64,000 bases of DNA, from NCBI GenBank assembly GCA_001510575.1, contig LNGK01000015.1, positions 1 through 64,000 of the forward strand, given 5' to 3'. The translations under genes and the position numbers were made by a program. The stretch's first letter is position 1. Every line of letters begins with the position of its first letter. The stretch comes from Knoxdaviesia capensis (taxonomy: Eukaryota > Ascomycota > Sordariomycetes > Microascales > Gondwanamycetaceae). Positions 24,450-37,633 of this stretch are shown piece by piece. Under the pieces are notes generated by a model that did not search any database, was not told the origin of the DNA, and was given only the letters and a program-made list of their open reading frames with translations.

Positions 24450-25389
24450 GAGTCCGTCCGTCAGGTTCAACCGACGCGGTATATCTGAACTTCAGCGGTT
24501 GTTCCTGCACAGATGGAGAGGCCGCCTGTTCTGTGTGACAGTCTTTGGACAACACGCCGAATGAACAGCAACGAATGTAGTGAGACAGTTTGTTTTGAGA
24601 AGAGAATGGATGAAAGGGAACCTTCCACCATTAGGCCAAGTCCTGATCTGCGAATCGAGATGCCACGGTAAGACTCCCAAGTTTTGGATGATGCCTGACC
24701 GACCATTGTCCTGTCCTGTCCCGCCTTCACGTCAAGAGACACACTCATACTCGCACAGTTACCGCACATGCTGTTCTGTGCATTCCATCGCTTGGCACGA
24801 CGGAACACGTCCTCGAAGGATTTGTGTGCCGTTCTGTAGCTGTACTCGTACATGGACAGTGTTATACAGATGAATCTGCTTTGCCACAAAGATGAAATCA
24901 AAGGGCCTTTTGCGTGTGCACGGCGTGGCTGGTGACACGAAACACTGGCAGATTCCTCTCTGCCCATCCACAGGCAGGTCCGAGGAGGCCGCCGCTGGAA
25001 GAGATAAGCATGAAGGAGTACGGACAAACGGCGCACAAGTCGTACAGTAGAGTTCCGCCTGCCTGTCGAGAAGTTGACAATGGAGGTAATCGTGTAAGAC
25101 CACGAAGATACTCGCACCAATATTAGCGCTTGCTCCCACCCTCTTGGTCGCAGCTTCCTTGGCTGTCCCCCCTGCCTTCCACCCAAGGAACCGATCCTCA
25201 AAGGGGCAGTGACAGCGAGAAAGATCGCCCACTTTTTGCCTTCTGCTCCTTCCCCCTTCCCCCCCTCGGCCTTTCTCTTTCCCGCATTGATTCTTGGCCC
25301 TTGCCTGTTCTTCAAAAGAGTGGAACAGGACAAGACTTTCCGTGGTGTCCTTGCAGCAGCTGCTACAGCCAACCGAAATCTCGTATCGC

Positions 25390-25640
25390 GTCTCTCCTGA
25401 TTTTGTATTTGATTTCTTTTTGTTCCTTCTTGTTTCTCTTCTCTTTTCCTTCCTCACTCTCGTTTTTCTGGTTCTTCCTCCCACGCCAATCGATTGCTTT
25501 ATCAATCGCGAGTTAGAAGCCACTTCGCTTTGATCTCTTGATTTTTCTTTTTCTCGTCACTCGTTCAGACAATCTTTTTTCAATCTTCTCTTCTTGTTCT
25601 TTCATTTTCGCTGCCGGCTTTTTTCTTTTTTTTCCGCGGT
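25390..25640 (+). promoter_or_regulatory. CT-rich core promoter tract of GH72 gene
   Basis: An extended pyrimidine-rich run (many TTTCTT and CTTTTC units) sits 110-360 bp upstream of a potential leader exon. Such tracts commonly precede transcription starts of highly expressed filamentous fungal genes. Confidence 0.5.
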
Positions 25641-26158
25641 GATAGCCACTCCCTCAAACTTTAACCTACGTCTTTAATACCAACAATTTCCGAAAACCTG
25701 CCCTTTTTTCAAATCACAATCAAAGAACCGATCCTATTTCAACTGTAAACATGCTTGTAAGTTCGCATCATTTATTGGAGGATCTGTATTCTCCCTCGGG
25801 TGTTTGCCCCTTCCCCATCCGCCGATCTCGACACCACACAGGCCTCTGCCAATTCCGCCATGTGGCTTGCGATCCCTAGATATATGGTGGCGCCTTTCAT
25901 ATAAAGTGTATATCATTCAGATGCAGATAGAAAGACACCAACCCCGGATTTGTCTCTGGTTGTCTCTGTCTTTTAGTCATCGTCATCTTGATGACCGCGA
26001 TTCCTCCCTCCAACACACTCCCTTCGTATATATTCCGAGACAGCCCATTCCTGATTTGAATTTAAACCCTCTCCGTTCTCTTATATCTCTTCTCTAGAAT
26101 ACTTTGCCATACCACTTTATTTTCTCTTTGTACTGACCGTGCCCTTGTTCGTTTGCCC

Positions 26159-27631
26159 ATGTTGCAGTTCAAGTCCGCTCTCGTCGCCCTTGGCGCGACT
26201 CTCGTCGCTGCCGTCCCGTCTTTGGAGGTTCAGGGCGTCTCCTTCGTCAACCCTTCTACTGGATACCGCTTCCAGATTGTTGGCATGGACTACCAGCCCG
26301 GTGGTTCGGCCGGCTACAAGCCCGAGAGTGGCGAGGATGCCCTCAGCAACTCGGAGATCTGCGTTCGTGATGCCTCGCTGATGCAGGCCATGGGTGTCAA
26401 CACTATCCGTGTGTACAACCTCTCCCCCGATATCAACCACGATGCCTGCGCCAGCATCTTCAACACTGCCGGTATCTACATGATTCTCGACGTCAACTCG
26501 CCCAAGGTTGGCGAGTCTCTCACCTCGTTCGAGCCCTGGACCAGCTACTACAACACCTATCTCAACCGCACCTTCGCCATCGTCGAGGCGTTCAAGAGCT
26601 ACCCCAACACCCTGGCTTTCTTCGCCGGTAACGAGGTCATTGACCACGAGGACACCATTGAGTTTGTGCCGCGTTACATGCGTGCCGTTATCCGCGACCT
26701 GAAGAACTACATGAAGAAGCACTCTGACCGCTACATCCCCATTGGCTACTCCGCCGCCGATGTCCGCAGCGTCCTGTTCGACACGTTCAACTACTTCACC
26801 TGCTCCATCAAGAGCGAGACCGATGACGAGTCGCGCGCCGATATCTTTGCCCTGAACTCGTACTCGTGGTGCGGTAATGCCACCTTCGAGAGCTCGACCT
26901 ATGCCGACCTTGTCAAGGGCTTCAAGGGTTCCTCCGTCCCCATCTTCTTCTCCGAGTTTGGCTGCAACGAGGTCACTCCCCGCGCCTTCTCCGAGATTGG
27001 CACCATCTACGGCCCTGACATGAACTTCATCTTCTCCGGCGGCATGGTGTACGAGTACACCATGGAGCCCAACAACTACGGAATTGTCCAGGTCGAGAGC
27101 GATGGCTCCATCACCCTGCTCGAGGACTACGTCACCCTGATGAACCAGTACGCCGATGTCGACTTTGCCAAGCTGCAGCAGGTCAAGGCCTCGACCGACA
27201 AGCCGAGCGCCCCCGTATGCGACGCCAAGCTGATCACCACCAAGGGCTTTGACAACAAGTTCGTCATCCCCGATATGCCGTCTGACGACTCGGCGGATAT
27301 CCTCGCCGAGGGTGTCAAGCCTGCCCCCGTCGGCCGCATTGTCAGTGTTTCCGACCTGTCCAGCACCTACAAGGTCTACGTCAAGAGTGGCGGTGAGTCG
27401 ATTGAGGTGACCGACGTCAAGGTCGTCAAGGTTGACGACGACAGCTTCAACCTGCCCGGCATCAACAAGCTCAGCATCCCTGGTGCCGCCACCGCGACCA
27501 GCAACCCGTCATCGACTTCTTCGAGCCCGTCCTCGTCTGCTACCGACGCCGACAAGGACGATGCTGGCTCGTTCCTGCGCCCCACCATTCTTGCCCTGGC
27601 CCTGCCTCTTATCGCTGCCTTCCTGGTGTAA
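26159..27631 (+). CDS. GPI-anchored 1,3-beta-glucanosyltransferase, GH72 (Gel/Gas family)
   Basis: An intronless reading gives 490 aa. A signal peptide (MLQFKSALVALGATLVAAVPS) leads into the GH72 domain, with acid/base Glu159 (GNEV) and nucleophile Glu266 (FFSEFGCNE). A C-terminal region lacks the cysteine-rich CBM43 module, so this is the short GH72 subclass. A Ser/Thr-rich linker and the hydrophobic tail ILALALPLIAAFLV form a GPI signal. The enzyme cuts and re-joins beta-1,3-glucan chains at the plasma membrane and wall. Alternative start: ATGCTT at 25751-25756 is followed by a perfect GTAAGT donor, and CAG at 26165-26167 is a good acceptor. Splicing them yields ML-FKSALVAL, the same signal peptide minus one residue. 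Confidence 0.94.
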   Translation: MLQFKSALVALGATLVAAVPSLEVQGVSFVNPSTGYRFQIVGMDYQPGGSAGYKPESGEDALSNSEICVRDASLMQAMGVNTIRVYNLSPDINHDACASIFNTAGIYMILDVNSPKVGESLTSFEPWTSYYNTYLNRTFAIVEAFKSYPNTLAFFAGNEVIDHEDTIEFVPRYMRAVIRDLKNYMKKHSDRYIPIGYSAADVRSVLFDTFNYFTCSIKSETDDESRADIFALNSYSWCGNATFESSTYADLVKGFKGSSVPIFFSEFGCNEVTPRAFSEIGTIYGPDMNFIFSGGMVYEYTMEPNNYGIVQVESDGSITLLEDYVTLMNQYADVDFAKLQQVKASTDKPSAPVCDAKLITTKGFDNKFVIPDMPSDDSADILAEGVKPAPVGRIVSVSDLSSTYKVYVKSGGESIEVTDVKVVKVDDDSFNLPGINKLSIPGAATATSNPSSTSSSPSSSATDADKDDAGSFLRPTILALALPLIAAFLV

Positions 27632-29014
27632 AAACCTTGTATACAGTGCTTACCAACGACCAACACATATATTCACCAAAAATACCCCAAAAGCTTACGA
27701 TATACCATCTTGGCCCAAGAAGAGGAGGATGCGAGAGACTTCATGTGTCTGTCCCCCCCTCCTGAAACCACCAAACCCTTAACGATAATAACTCACAACT
27801 ACACCTGGACTTTGCTTTTTCCAATTCCCATTTTTTATGTATCTTTTCTTTTGCTTCCCCTTTTCTTTTGTACTCTCGTTTTTCCTTTCTTTTTCATTTC
27901 TTCCCTTTTTTTGATACTATATCTCTATCTAGTAAACCAGTCTTCATTTTTTCTTTCTCTTTTTCTTCCTCTCGTCTTGTCTTGAACACGCCCGTGCTGT
28001 GCTTTTGCGTTCATTCACTGTAAAGATATGTGTGCTTCTGTGATTTCAAGTCTCCCTGTTGACTTATGTATCGTCCGTTGCTTTCTGTTCTTTGGGTGCA
28101 TAGCCGTGCCCTTTGCCTTGCTTTGCTCTGTACACCTTGCTGCTTGGAGTCTATATACTTTGCTGGATTATTTGTTTTAATCTCAGGGGTGGAGAGGTGC
28201 CGTGGAGACTAATTAATGCGAAAGGGGGGGGGAACGTTTGGAGTTGTGTTGGCAGCTTGGTTACAGGTAACTTGATGGTAGTAATGAGGGGGGCAAGAGA
28301 GCTAGCTTGCTCGCTGGTGCTTGTGTGCAACGATGAGAACGCTCGAACCCTTTTCGCATGGCGGCGACTTTGTCTTGTCTAAGTATATGTACGTGTGCTG
28401 ATATAACCCGACCTGTGCTCGTCAAATATTTGTATCTTGAGGTCCCCCAGGACGGACGGACCTTGGACGTGCGTACGGGTCGGGACTTGGCATCGGCGAG
28501 GAACATATGTATTCATGAAGCATTCCAAGGACGACGACGGCGGTTGACGACCCTACTGCTCCTGACTTCCGGGAAACACTTCCATGAGCTTGGATGGTAT
28601 GGATCTGGCTCTTGGGACTGAGATAGCACAGAAGAAGTCCCGCTCAACTGGGCGAGCTTCCTTTTTACACGCACATATATCACAGTTACAGCGGGTCCTA
28701 TGAACTAACCTGGCACCCGTTATCAACCAGTTCACAGTGCACGCATTGATATATCTATCATGATAAGACATGGAAAATTAGGAGTTAAAAACATGAAGAA
28801 GTTTGAGGCGGAAGATTATAAAATATAATTTATAGAGGAGGAAGACGTTAAAAAAGAGAACCCAAGATATATCAAGTTAAGACAGTAAGTGGGTGGAGGA
28901 GGGGAAATTGAAGAGAGACTCCGGCTGTTGGGAGAGTACAGGCATGTAGGGTAACAGCATGACGCCGTGGTTGTATTTTGCGTTTTGGAATTTTTTTGTT
29001 TGGTGGTCGATAAT
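27632..29014. other. Convergent intergenic region
   Basis: These 1.38 kb lie between the GH72 and acl2 3' ends. The first 350 bp are CT-rich, probably 3' UTR. I see no further gene. Confidence 0.55.
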
Positions 29015-31538
29015 TTAACCCCGGAACTCCTCGACAGTGTTCTGCTCCCACCGGCCGGGGATGAGAGCCAGGGGAACGATACCGCTGACGTGCATCTCAG
29101 GTCCGAAAATATGAGCGTTTAGGCCAAGCTCCTGGGTGGCGGCCTTCATGTTCTTGAGACCCTCCTGGTAGTTAGGACCTATTGCGGAGAAAAAGAAAGT
29201 TAGGCCACGATCCGGCTGGAACATCGAAACAGAAACTCGGACAGCTGAGAAACTTACCAGCACGGCGGACCCAGATCTGGACGTTGTGTTCCTTGAGCTG
29301 AGGAGCAACGTCACGGAGAGCGCGAATGACACCCTTGAAGGTCGAGGCAACGTTGGTGAAGTTGGCGATACCACCGCCAATGAACAGCACCTTGCCATCC
29401 TCGTGCAGAGGCGCGCGCAGCATCAAGTCCAACACCGTCCGGGTGTAGTGGTAGGTCTGGGACTCGGTAGGGGCACCGGAGTACTCGCCATAGTTGGCCA
29501 CTGTGATTGGAAGGAGAAATACTGTTAGTATACCATGCACGCGATCCAGTCTTCATTTAAGGGCTTGGAACCTACATTGATCGGCAAATCCGGCAGAGGC
29601 AATGGCGTCAGCGTAGACCACGGAAGCACCACCACCAGCAACCAGAGTCCAGATACGGCCAGAGTGGTTGAGAATGGTCAGCTTTAGCGAGGCACCGGTC
29701 TTCGCATCAAGGTCGGCGATGTAGGCCTCCTCCTTGGTCAGTTCACGACCGAAAGGAGCGGGGAACTCCATCGGCGGGCCGGCGTCGATGTTGACCTTGT
29801 CGCCGTTCAGCGAGGCAACGTTGGTCAGGCCAAGGGCAGCGGGCGAGCGGGCAATGGCCCACTTCACACCGCACTCGTGGTCGGCAGTCGAGTCAAGCTT
29901 CGCGGCCATGTCCAAGAAGTGCACGGAGGCCGAGGTCTTCTCAGCATTAGGGATAACCACGAGGGGGTTGATCTCGAGATAGGTGAATTGGCATTCCTAC
30001 AGAGAAGGGGTTAGCATCATAACGAGACTGGTATTCCCCGGAAACAAACCCCAGGGGTGAGTAAAGATCGACTTACAACATAGACGGCGTACAGGCGAGA
30101 AATGAAGTCGACAACTAATACGGAAAAGCGTGAAGGTTAGCATGGGGACTTGGCTGATATATGGTCGAGATGTTGCTGGCTCCGTGAACAGGATGAAAGG
30201 GCCAAAACATACGGATGTTATGAACTCCCTTAGGGACCTTCTTCAGGAGAGTAGCAGCGATCTCAGAATTCGAGGGGTACTCGCTCAGATCCACGGGGAT
30301 CAAGATCTTCTCAGCCTTAGCATCGACATCACCAACATCAACACCTCCCTCGTGAGTGAACAGGATCCAGTCACCCTATACACAGATTAGTCAGTTAGCA
30401 TCAGGTCAGAGATGTGAAGCTGACGGCGAGGATGGAAGCAATCTAGGCGAGTATAGTAAACTTCTAGAACAAAATGGGCCCGATATCAAAACACAGTTAT
30501 CCAGAGCTTTCGGAGGTGTTTCGGGAGGGTGGAAATAAAGATGCAGGCATTGTGCTTTGAGGCGGGCCGTTCTTTGAAATTTGGCGGAGTCTGACCGTCC
30601 AAACGTGGCATCCGCTCGCCCGGAGTCGTGATTGCATCAGGGCCTAGCATAAATGATATCCACACCAGGAAAATAGGGAAAATGGGAAAATGTGGAATAT
30701 AAGAAGGGCAACGGGCCGTCGAGGTTTTCGAAGTTGAACCGTCTTCCCTCGAAAACTCAATGATCGACTGCCCACATTTGCCCTTCATTTCATCTCTTCC
30801 ACCTAGCACGTTGCTGGCGATTGAACTCGGCCATGACCATGAAACTGGACACTCAACCAGCAGGACGACCCAAGACAAAGAAGCACACCGGACAGTGAAA
30901 GCATGGACACGAACGACGAATGCAACATACCTCGCGGACACTCATGATGTTGATATAGTACTCGGTTTCTTGCGGGTGGGGCACGAAGGGCTCGACCTAA
31001 GCATTGAAGAAATGGTGGTCAGTCAACAGAACGGAAGACAACGGCGGTGGATGAAGGCAGGCATGCTGCGGTCCGCCTACGTCGGGAGAAGACGCCGACC
31101 CAACCAACGTCCACCAATGGAGGGTTTCTCTCCCACGCAAACATCGGGTAGATGAACACTTACGAGGAAGTACCGCAGAACACCGGTGGTGGTCTCGACA
31201 AGCTGCTCCTTTCCGGCACGCTCAGCCACCCACTTCCGGGCCTCAGCCCACGGCTTGTTCAGAGCCAGCAGGCCACTCTTGCCACGTCTCTTGATGAGCT
31301 GATCGGGCTTTGCGACGAACTTGGCACCCGGAGCCAGCAACCACGGGTAGGTCGACTCGGCCTGATCCAGGACCGACTCGACGGAAGCATCCTCGGGGAA
31401 GTACAAGCGGGCCAGCTTCGGGGGCGGGTTGTGAGTTGTGGGCGTGGGGAGGGGAGTGGGCTTGATGACGGGAGCTCGGGTGAGGTGGTAGTTGACGATG
31501 GCCTTGCCATCGGCCTCGAAGATCGACTTGGCAGACAT
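29015..31538 (-). CDS. acl2: ATP-citrate lyase subunit 2 (ATP-grasp / citrate-binding subunit)
   Basis: Seven exons (31538-31164, 30996-30931, 30375-30213, 30114-30077, 29996-29576, 29500-29258, 29178-29015) join in phase to 489 aa, the usual length. The N-terminal ATP-grasp half has KPDQLIKRRGKSGLLALNK, VEPFVPHP and YLEINPLVVI. The C-terminal half contains LTILNHSGRIWTLVAGGGASV and FIGGGIANFTNVA, a succinyl-CoA-synthetase-like citrate-binding domain. With subunit 1 it forms the cytosolic enzyme that cleaves citrate to acetyl-CoA and oxaloacetate at the cost of ATP. This supplies acetyl-CoA for lipids, sterols, polyketides and histone acetylation. Divergent from acl1 across 6.1 kb, an arrangement known in other filamentous ascomycetes. 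Exon 4 is only 38 nt. Confidence 0.96.
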
Positions 31539-34500
31539 GACAGAAAGCTACGGAGAGTGGTGAGACGTGAGAGGTATGTGAAGAGATTGAGGATCGAGTG
31601 GATATTGAGACGCAGGTATTTCTGAGAAACGGAACTGACAAGTTAGCAAACACAGGAAAATGGCCACGGGCGAAGACAACGACAACAATTATAGCTCTGG
31701 CCACGACCAAGAAACACGAAGCGAAAGGGTCCGTGAAGCTTCAGGTTTCAATCGTCGAGATGTGCTGTGTTAACGAGCTCTGTTTTGAAGCGAGCTCTGT
31801 TGCTATCTAGTACCCCTCCACACCCCAAAAGCAAAGCAGGCAAGTATCGCCAGTAGGGAGAGCTGCAACATCGACGGAACGCAAAGTACTAACCTCAACG
31901 AAGACCGAATAGGGAGATGTGGTGATGATTGAACAATGGGAGAGAACAACCAAGAGAAAACCGAATGATGAGAAAGTAAGAAAAAGAGAAGAAGATGAAG
32001 CGGAAAAAAAAGTGGTGAAGAGATGCGATTACGGATGCAGGTGTTGAAAAAAAAAACGAACGAATTATGTGGAACAGCAATTCGCAACTGAACCGGTCGG
32101 GCTTTCCCTCTGCTCTGGAAGTTCACGGACACCAGCAGAGAAACAGCGAGAAACGAAACCGCAGCACCGCACCACCACCACACGAAAAAGGGAGAAAAAT
32201 TCACAGTGGACACAGTGCTAATTTCCAAGGCTGGCCTGGCCTGACTCTGGCTGGACTCAAGAGGTGAGTGACTTCTTTTTTCCCCATTTGAATGTCTGGG
32301 CCCTGAGTTTGGATTTTCGGGCTCTGTTGGAGCTGTCTGAAAGAAAATCCAACAATGAACAAGTCGCTAACACAACACCGCTCATAGTGGACTTGACGAA
32401 ATGTGGATTTCTGGTGGCGGGGGTGTGTGTCTATCGGCCAATGCCCCTGGCTTCATTCCCTGGGCGACTTGTGCACCACATCCACGGAACCAAAAATGCC
32501 CAAGAAGTACGAGTACGGACAACACCACACTCAAAGTTCGTCGGATTTTCGCCATGCGCAAAATCGTTTGTGAGCCCCACCATGTGGTTCTCAACGAGAA
32601 ATGGAGGTGGCTGTTGAACGTGCTTTTTTGAGGACTCGGTGCCCAAGTGCTCTGGCCAACGTTACGACCCAAAATAACAGACTTCAGACCGCTAAAAGGC
32701 ACTAAAAAGACAGCTTGTCTTTAGCCTGCAATCGCCTGATGGAAGCTGACGAGCCGCTCTTATACAGGACAACCATTGGGGATATCGAAGTCTAGTGGAA
32801 ATGTCGCTGCTTCTTGCTATTCACCGAAGAGACACTCCTGCCGGACCTGAATTTTACTGTTCAACAGGGCCAGCGATAGATTCCACACGTCTTGGTCTCC
32901 GGTCATTACTGCTTCAGATGTTGCGATTACGACACACCCCCTTTCAACTCTCGAAACAAGCAGGAAAAAAAACCTTTGGGGGAAAAACCTGCCAATCGTT
33001 AGATCCCTGGATCCCCACCAAATTTTGGTCTTCCCTCCCTTTGTCTCTCAACCCAACCCCCCCCGTCCTGGCCATTGGCCAACAACATCTACTATACTGT
33101 ACATTACAGCACCATAACAGCCAGTATAGCACAGGTAAATGGTATACGAGCACTAATATTGAACTAACCCTGACTTTACCCTACCACCTCTTTTGGAGGG
33201 GGCCACTTTTGCCATGGCAACCTGCGAGCAAACTCCAATTCGATTTCTGGACTTTGTTGGGGACGACAGGAAATCACAGCATCGACGGGAGGATCCCTGG
33301 GTAAGGCAACGACGATCGCGGCTGACGACTACTGTACTAAGAATCCTAAAGGACATTTGCAACCTGCGATTGCGGGTTGCGGCTTCTGGTGCCGGTTGAT
33401 CTGGGGAAAGTGCGTGTGCGGGCTTTATGGCCTTTTTTACTGGCGACAATAGCGTGGTTACTTCTTTTCGACATTCCTACCCCTTGTCGTAAAAGACGAG
33501 AAGAAGAAAAAAAAAGGCGAGAAAGAAAGGGGGATGTCGCCAGTCGCACAAACAGGTTTCCCTCGCTCACCGCCGCATTCCGTTCCACCACGCACACCCC
33601 TGCTTTCTGCGGGTTTGTCGGTGCAGGCTGATCCTACGCCTTGCTGTGGAGGAATAGCTCAGGAATTCTATCGCACGCAGGTCGGGGCGAAGTCGTCAAT
33701 ACGGCCAAAAAAAAAAACCGGAGTTGGTGTGTGTTCACAGCCTTCAAAGCCACAGGCTGGTGCTGATTGAGGCACGGAAGGCTTTCGGAGACAATTGGAT
33801 ACGGTTTACCTCCAGCAAGCAAGTGCGAACAAAAAATGGCGATGTGAGCGAGGGGCACCGAAAGCCGTTTCTGGTTGCTTCTTTGTTTGGTGAATCGGGG
33901 CTGGTCCAGTTATAGGATCGAGGAAAAAAACCACACGGACAATGGCTCGGGGAAGACAGCCAACGGTTTGTTTATACGCCACTTCAACAGCATTCTGCAG
34001 GCCCTTCATTGGCTGATTGCGCTGTGAACGCTCCGATAAAGACCAGGTAGGGTACATTGGGGCAACGACCGAAAGACACAAACAGCCACCATCGGGGCTC
34101 CGATGCATCTCGCCGGGGGAAGAGGCACGGATTTCGGGGATTGGCGGTGCCCTCCCTTTCGGGGGGTAAAAAAGGTGAGATATGAGATGTGCGGCGGGTT
34201 TTGTCTAAGGCTAGAAAAACTGTATGGCGCACTGGCAGATATGGTTATTGGAATGTAAGTCAATCTTTCCGAGTCCCGCTCCAGCCTCACGTGTGATGAG
34301 AGTCCCTGGCTGATATCTGCCCTCCCCCCCGAGACAGCAACATGGTCGACACATTCCAGGGTCAGCTGTGGTTTTTCTCCTGCATAGATGTGACCACCAC
34401 AGGCCTGTTCATGCAGAATCAAACATGCGTGTCGCACACCGCCTCGGTGTAAGTGCGAACTGCCGCTAGGGAAGGCGTGCACAGGCAGTGTAAGCAACCT

Positions 34501-37500
34501 CAACAGAGCTTCCGCCGCGAAAAGCAAGAAAGGTATGCTTTGCCTATGATAAAAAACCCCTTTTGATACATGTCAACTGGACGGACTTTAAGTCCGCTGC
34601 CTCATGGCCAACCCCGTCCTCAAACATTGCAGGAAAGACAGTTTGCCCTTGCTTGGGCTGATATCTTCTCATAAACAAGGGAGTGTGAGTGAGCTTCTCG
34701 CGTGGTCTCTTGCCCGAAAACTCCCAGACCGACCGATCCATGCTTCCAATGTTCCGGACTTTGTTGAGTGGCTCCTCCTGTGGCCGCCGGACATGGATGG
34801 GAAACGACCAACACACTCTGAGTGAGAGACAGGGTGCAAGCCGAATTAGGCGAGGCAAGACAGCCAGAAGCAGCAGGCGACATGCACACATAAACTGACT
34901 GGCCGGTAAGCGCATACGAATATCCCACCCCTCGAGGCATTTTGGTTCTGATTGTGTACTCGGCCCCGGGGCCCGAATAAAAAGAGTTTCTGGCGGGACG
35001 GATGGAAAAGTCACAAGCGGGACAGACAGAAAAACGCTGTGAACGCGAGGGCCAACGGAAGGAGGTGGTGAATGAACGAGGATGAGTTGATGCACAATCG
35101 CTGAGACGCGGGAAGCCTCGATTCCAACAGCACATCTTCATCCGAGGTTATATCACGATCTGGCGGCCCGAAAAAATCGACGAGAGAATGCTCATGACGG
35201 CCGTCCGTACTGTGCGGCGCGTTCAGACCTTCGCTAACAAGCCTTTTCTCCCCCAGCATATGACAGTGCCTTTTGAGGCTTGTGGCACCGCTGTAACAAT
35301 GCAATCAGTGGGGTTGGTTGCTCATAGGGCACCCGGGTGCTTTTCACAGGCCCACTGAAGAACAGCACATTCCGCCGAGCCTCCCGCAATCGACGACTGT
35401 TGGAGAAAATCCCCTCTTTGTCCAGCAGTGCTGTTACAGCGGGGTCCCAGTCTATTTGGGCGCTGGACAGCCAAGCATTGGGCCTGGGCTGGCCCCCTGT
35501 TTTTCGTGGCTTGCCATTGGCTGTGCTCTTAAGTGCTCGCCGTGGTTTTTGTTCCTTTTTTGTTCCTTTTTTTTTTTTTCGCAGTTGATCGAAACAACGT
35601 GGATCATTTACGCACATGTTTGCATGAGAACACCAGGTGAACAGTGACGAGACGTCCTCCAGCCATTGGTGTGTCTCGTTCCCGTCTATCTTTCCGATAT
35701 CTGAGGGCACGACCGGCCCTGCGAACTATCGCCATCGCGAACATGTGGACGTTGCCTATCAGCCCAAACCTGTTCCGTTGGGTTACGTCGCTTTTGATCT
35801 GGGCACTTATCGATTGAAGTCCGAAATGCGGCTAAGTTTTTGTTTCTGCAAGTCAGTTATGTCGACACCGATCTCTGTGTTCGTCAACTTTCCATTTCTC
35901 AAACTCCCGAGGAAAGAAAAATCCGTTGGGGGAGTCCTCAGCTGGGCCTAATGTGCACACCTACCCAAGATTTATTCCCCTGGGTGAATCACCAGCCAAA
36001 AAGCGCTTGTCCTCAACTCAACTCATCAATCCCCACAAAAGCTTGACAGCGCCAGCTTCCTTATACGCACACCCCCTCCCCCTTTTCAATTCCCTGGTTC
36101 CACCGTACCAACCTGGAAGGCTTCTCACCAGTACCGACCGGTACCGGCCCTTGGGAGTTTTTACAACAATTTTTTCTCTTGGTCAATTGGAGTGTTCTTT
36201 TTGCCCCAACGTTGAATCGCGGATAGTTGCGTGAGTTACATTGGAATCAGAGGAGGACATCACTGTTGAGATTCCAGCTCTAGTTCACAGGGGACCTGAA
36301 GCACTCGGTCGTGCCGTTCGTCACTGACAGTGTCGCTACGTCTTCCCGCACACAACCCATCCCTGGAAACACTATCATCACCTCGTTCCAACCTCATAAA
36401 AAACGGTTGAGCATTCCTCACTTCCGTCCTTGCTCAACGGAACCCCCATCACTTTTCCCCGTTTGTCTCGCCTTCTTGAACGCTCGCTCGCTCGATCCAC
36501 AATCGCCGGTGGCGTCCCTTCCTGCCTTCTTCATCCAAGCCGTCGCTGTCGTCCTCCACTGCCCGTATCACAGCCAGCTCGTCCAAATTTAGAACTATCT
36601 CTTCGAAACCCCTTACGAATCTCGTGAAGATTTTCAGAGGCAGTGCTCTTACTCCGGATATACGATACTTGGGTTGTCGTGATGGAAGAGGTGAGCTTAT
36701 TTCATGGATCAGAGTTCCGAATACGCCTAGTATTCAGGTAAAAACCATGCTCTCTTTCCTGGATGTTCATTAGTGTAAACTCAAAAAACAATTGAGCGCA
36801 CTCAGTATTTGATTTACATGCACTCCCCCTGCTCAGATTTTCGCCCCACCCCTGGTCCGCGAGCTTCCCTCTCTCGGTTTTTTTGGTGGTTCTTTCGTTT
36901 TCTCTTGGGGGGTGGATTTTTGCTTGTCTTGGATCTGTCTGGCAGGAAGACAAGGTTGGTCTTGCCTTCCATTCGGTCACAGCAAGCTCTTTCCCCATCG
37001 CAACCGCCACAAACAGGGCTAGCTTTCCACACAGACGATATCCTACAGTGCCCCCCGGTGTTTCTGGATTCACTTCAAGACCGCTATTCCGGACACCTGT
37101 GGCCTCGTGCTCCAGGCGTCTCAACCCCTAGAACCAACCTTTCACCCCACCATTGAGACTTTCACTGTGTTGCCCCCCGCCAACTTTTCCTTCCCATTGT
37201 GTTTTTCTCTTGCTGGTCCGTCAGAAACCAGCCCACAATCTCAGCGGAAAGCTTCACTCTAAATTTCTTTTCCATCACCTCTCTCCGTTCTTCTTCCCAC
37301 TTTTCCATCTTCCTCTTTTCTCACTTATTCCATCCGATTTCCTCATCCTTCGTCTTTCTTCCCGTGATCTATCCTCACAATACATCTCTCCCTCCTCTTG
37401 CGTGATATCATCAGAAGGTATGGAACCCCAGTGACTTGCTCTACATTTCTGTTTTTGCCTTTCTTTAATTGCTTCTTTTCTCGTCGTCTTATGACGGAGC

Positions 37501-37633
37501 GTCCAACTTCACTAGCTAACTTGTTTGCCCAAGGTCTTTGTTCCCAACAGATTCTGCTCACGCACCCAGTTCGTGGTCAATCCAGCTTCCAATTGATCAA
37601 TCGTCCGTCTAATACTCTCGAATCATTTTCATC
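31539..37633. promoter_or_regulatory. 6.1-kb shared upstream region between acl2 and acl1
   Basis: No conserved gene is visible in this divergent interval. It holds several ATTGG/CCAAT pentamers (for example 33074, 34018, 35516 and 36185 on one strand), long CT-rich runs toward acl1 (about 36300-36600 and 37150-37400), and probably 5' UTRs with introns on both sides. CCAAT elements fit HAP-type control, but the pentamer is too short to be decisive. Confidence 0.5.
37150..37400 (+). promoter_or_regulatory. CT-rich tract upstream of acl1
   Basis: A dense pyrimidine-rich run 230-480 bp before the acl1 start, of the type that marks promoter or 5' UTR sequence of strongly expressed fungal genes. 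Confidence 0.5.

Larger units (their letters stand above)
22825..26158. promoter_or_regulatory. Large divergent intergenic region ski8 / GH72 gene
   Basis: These 3.3 kb have no convincing gene. They include telobox-like AACCCT units at 22952-22972, an AGTC tetranucleotide repeat at 24423-24449, strong CT-rich runs (about 25240-25640), and a possible leader exon at 25751-25756 for the GH72 gene. Open frames here lack family resemblance and conflict with the composition. Confidence 0.5.

Noticed and set aside
24467..25523. 301- and 254-codon overlapping minus-strand frames upstream of the GH72 gene
   Set aside because: No recognisable domain, two frames open over the same DNA, and pyrimidine-rich promoter composition.
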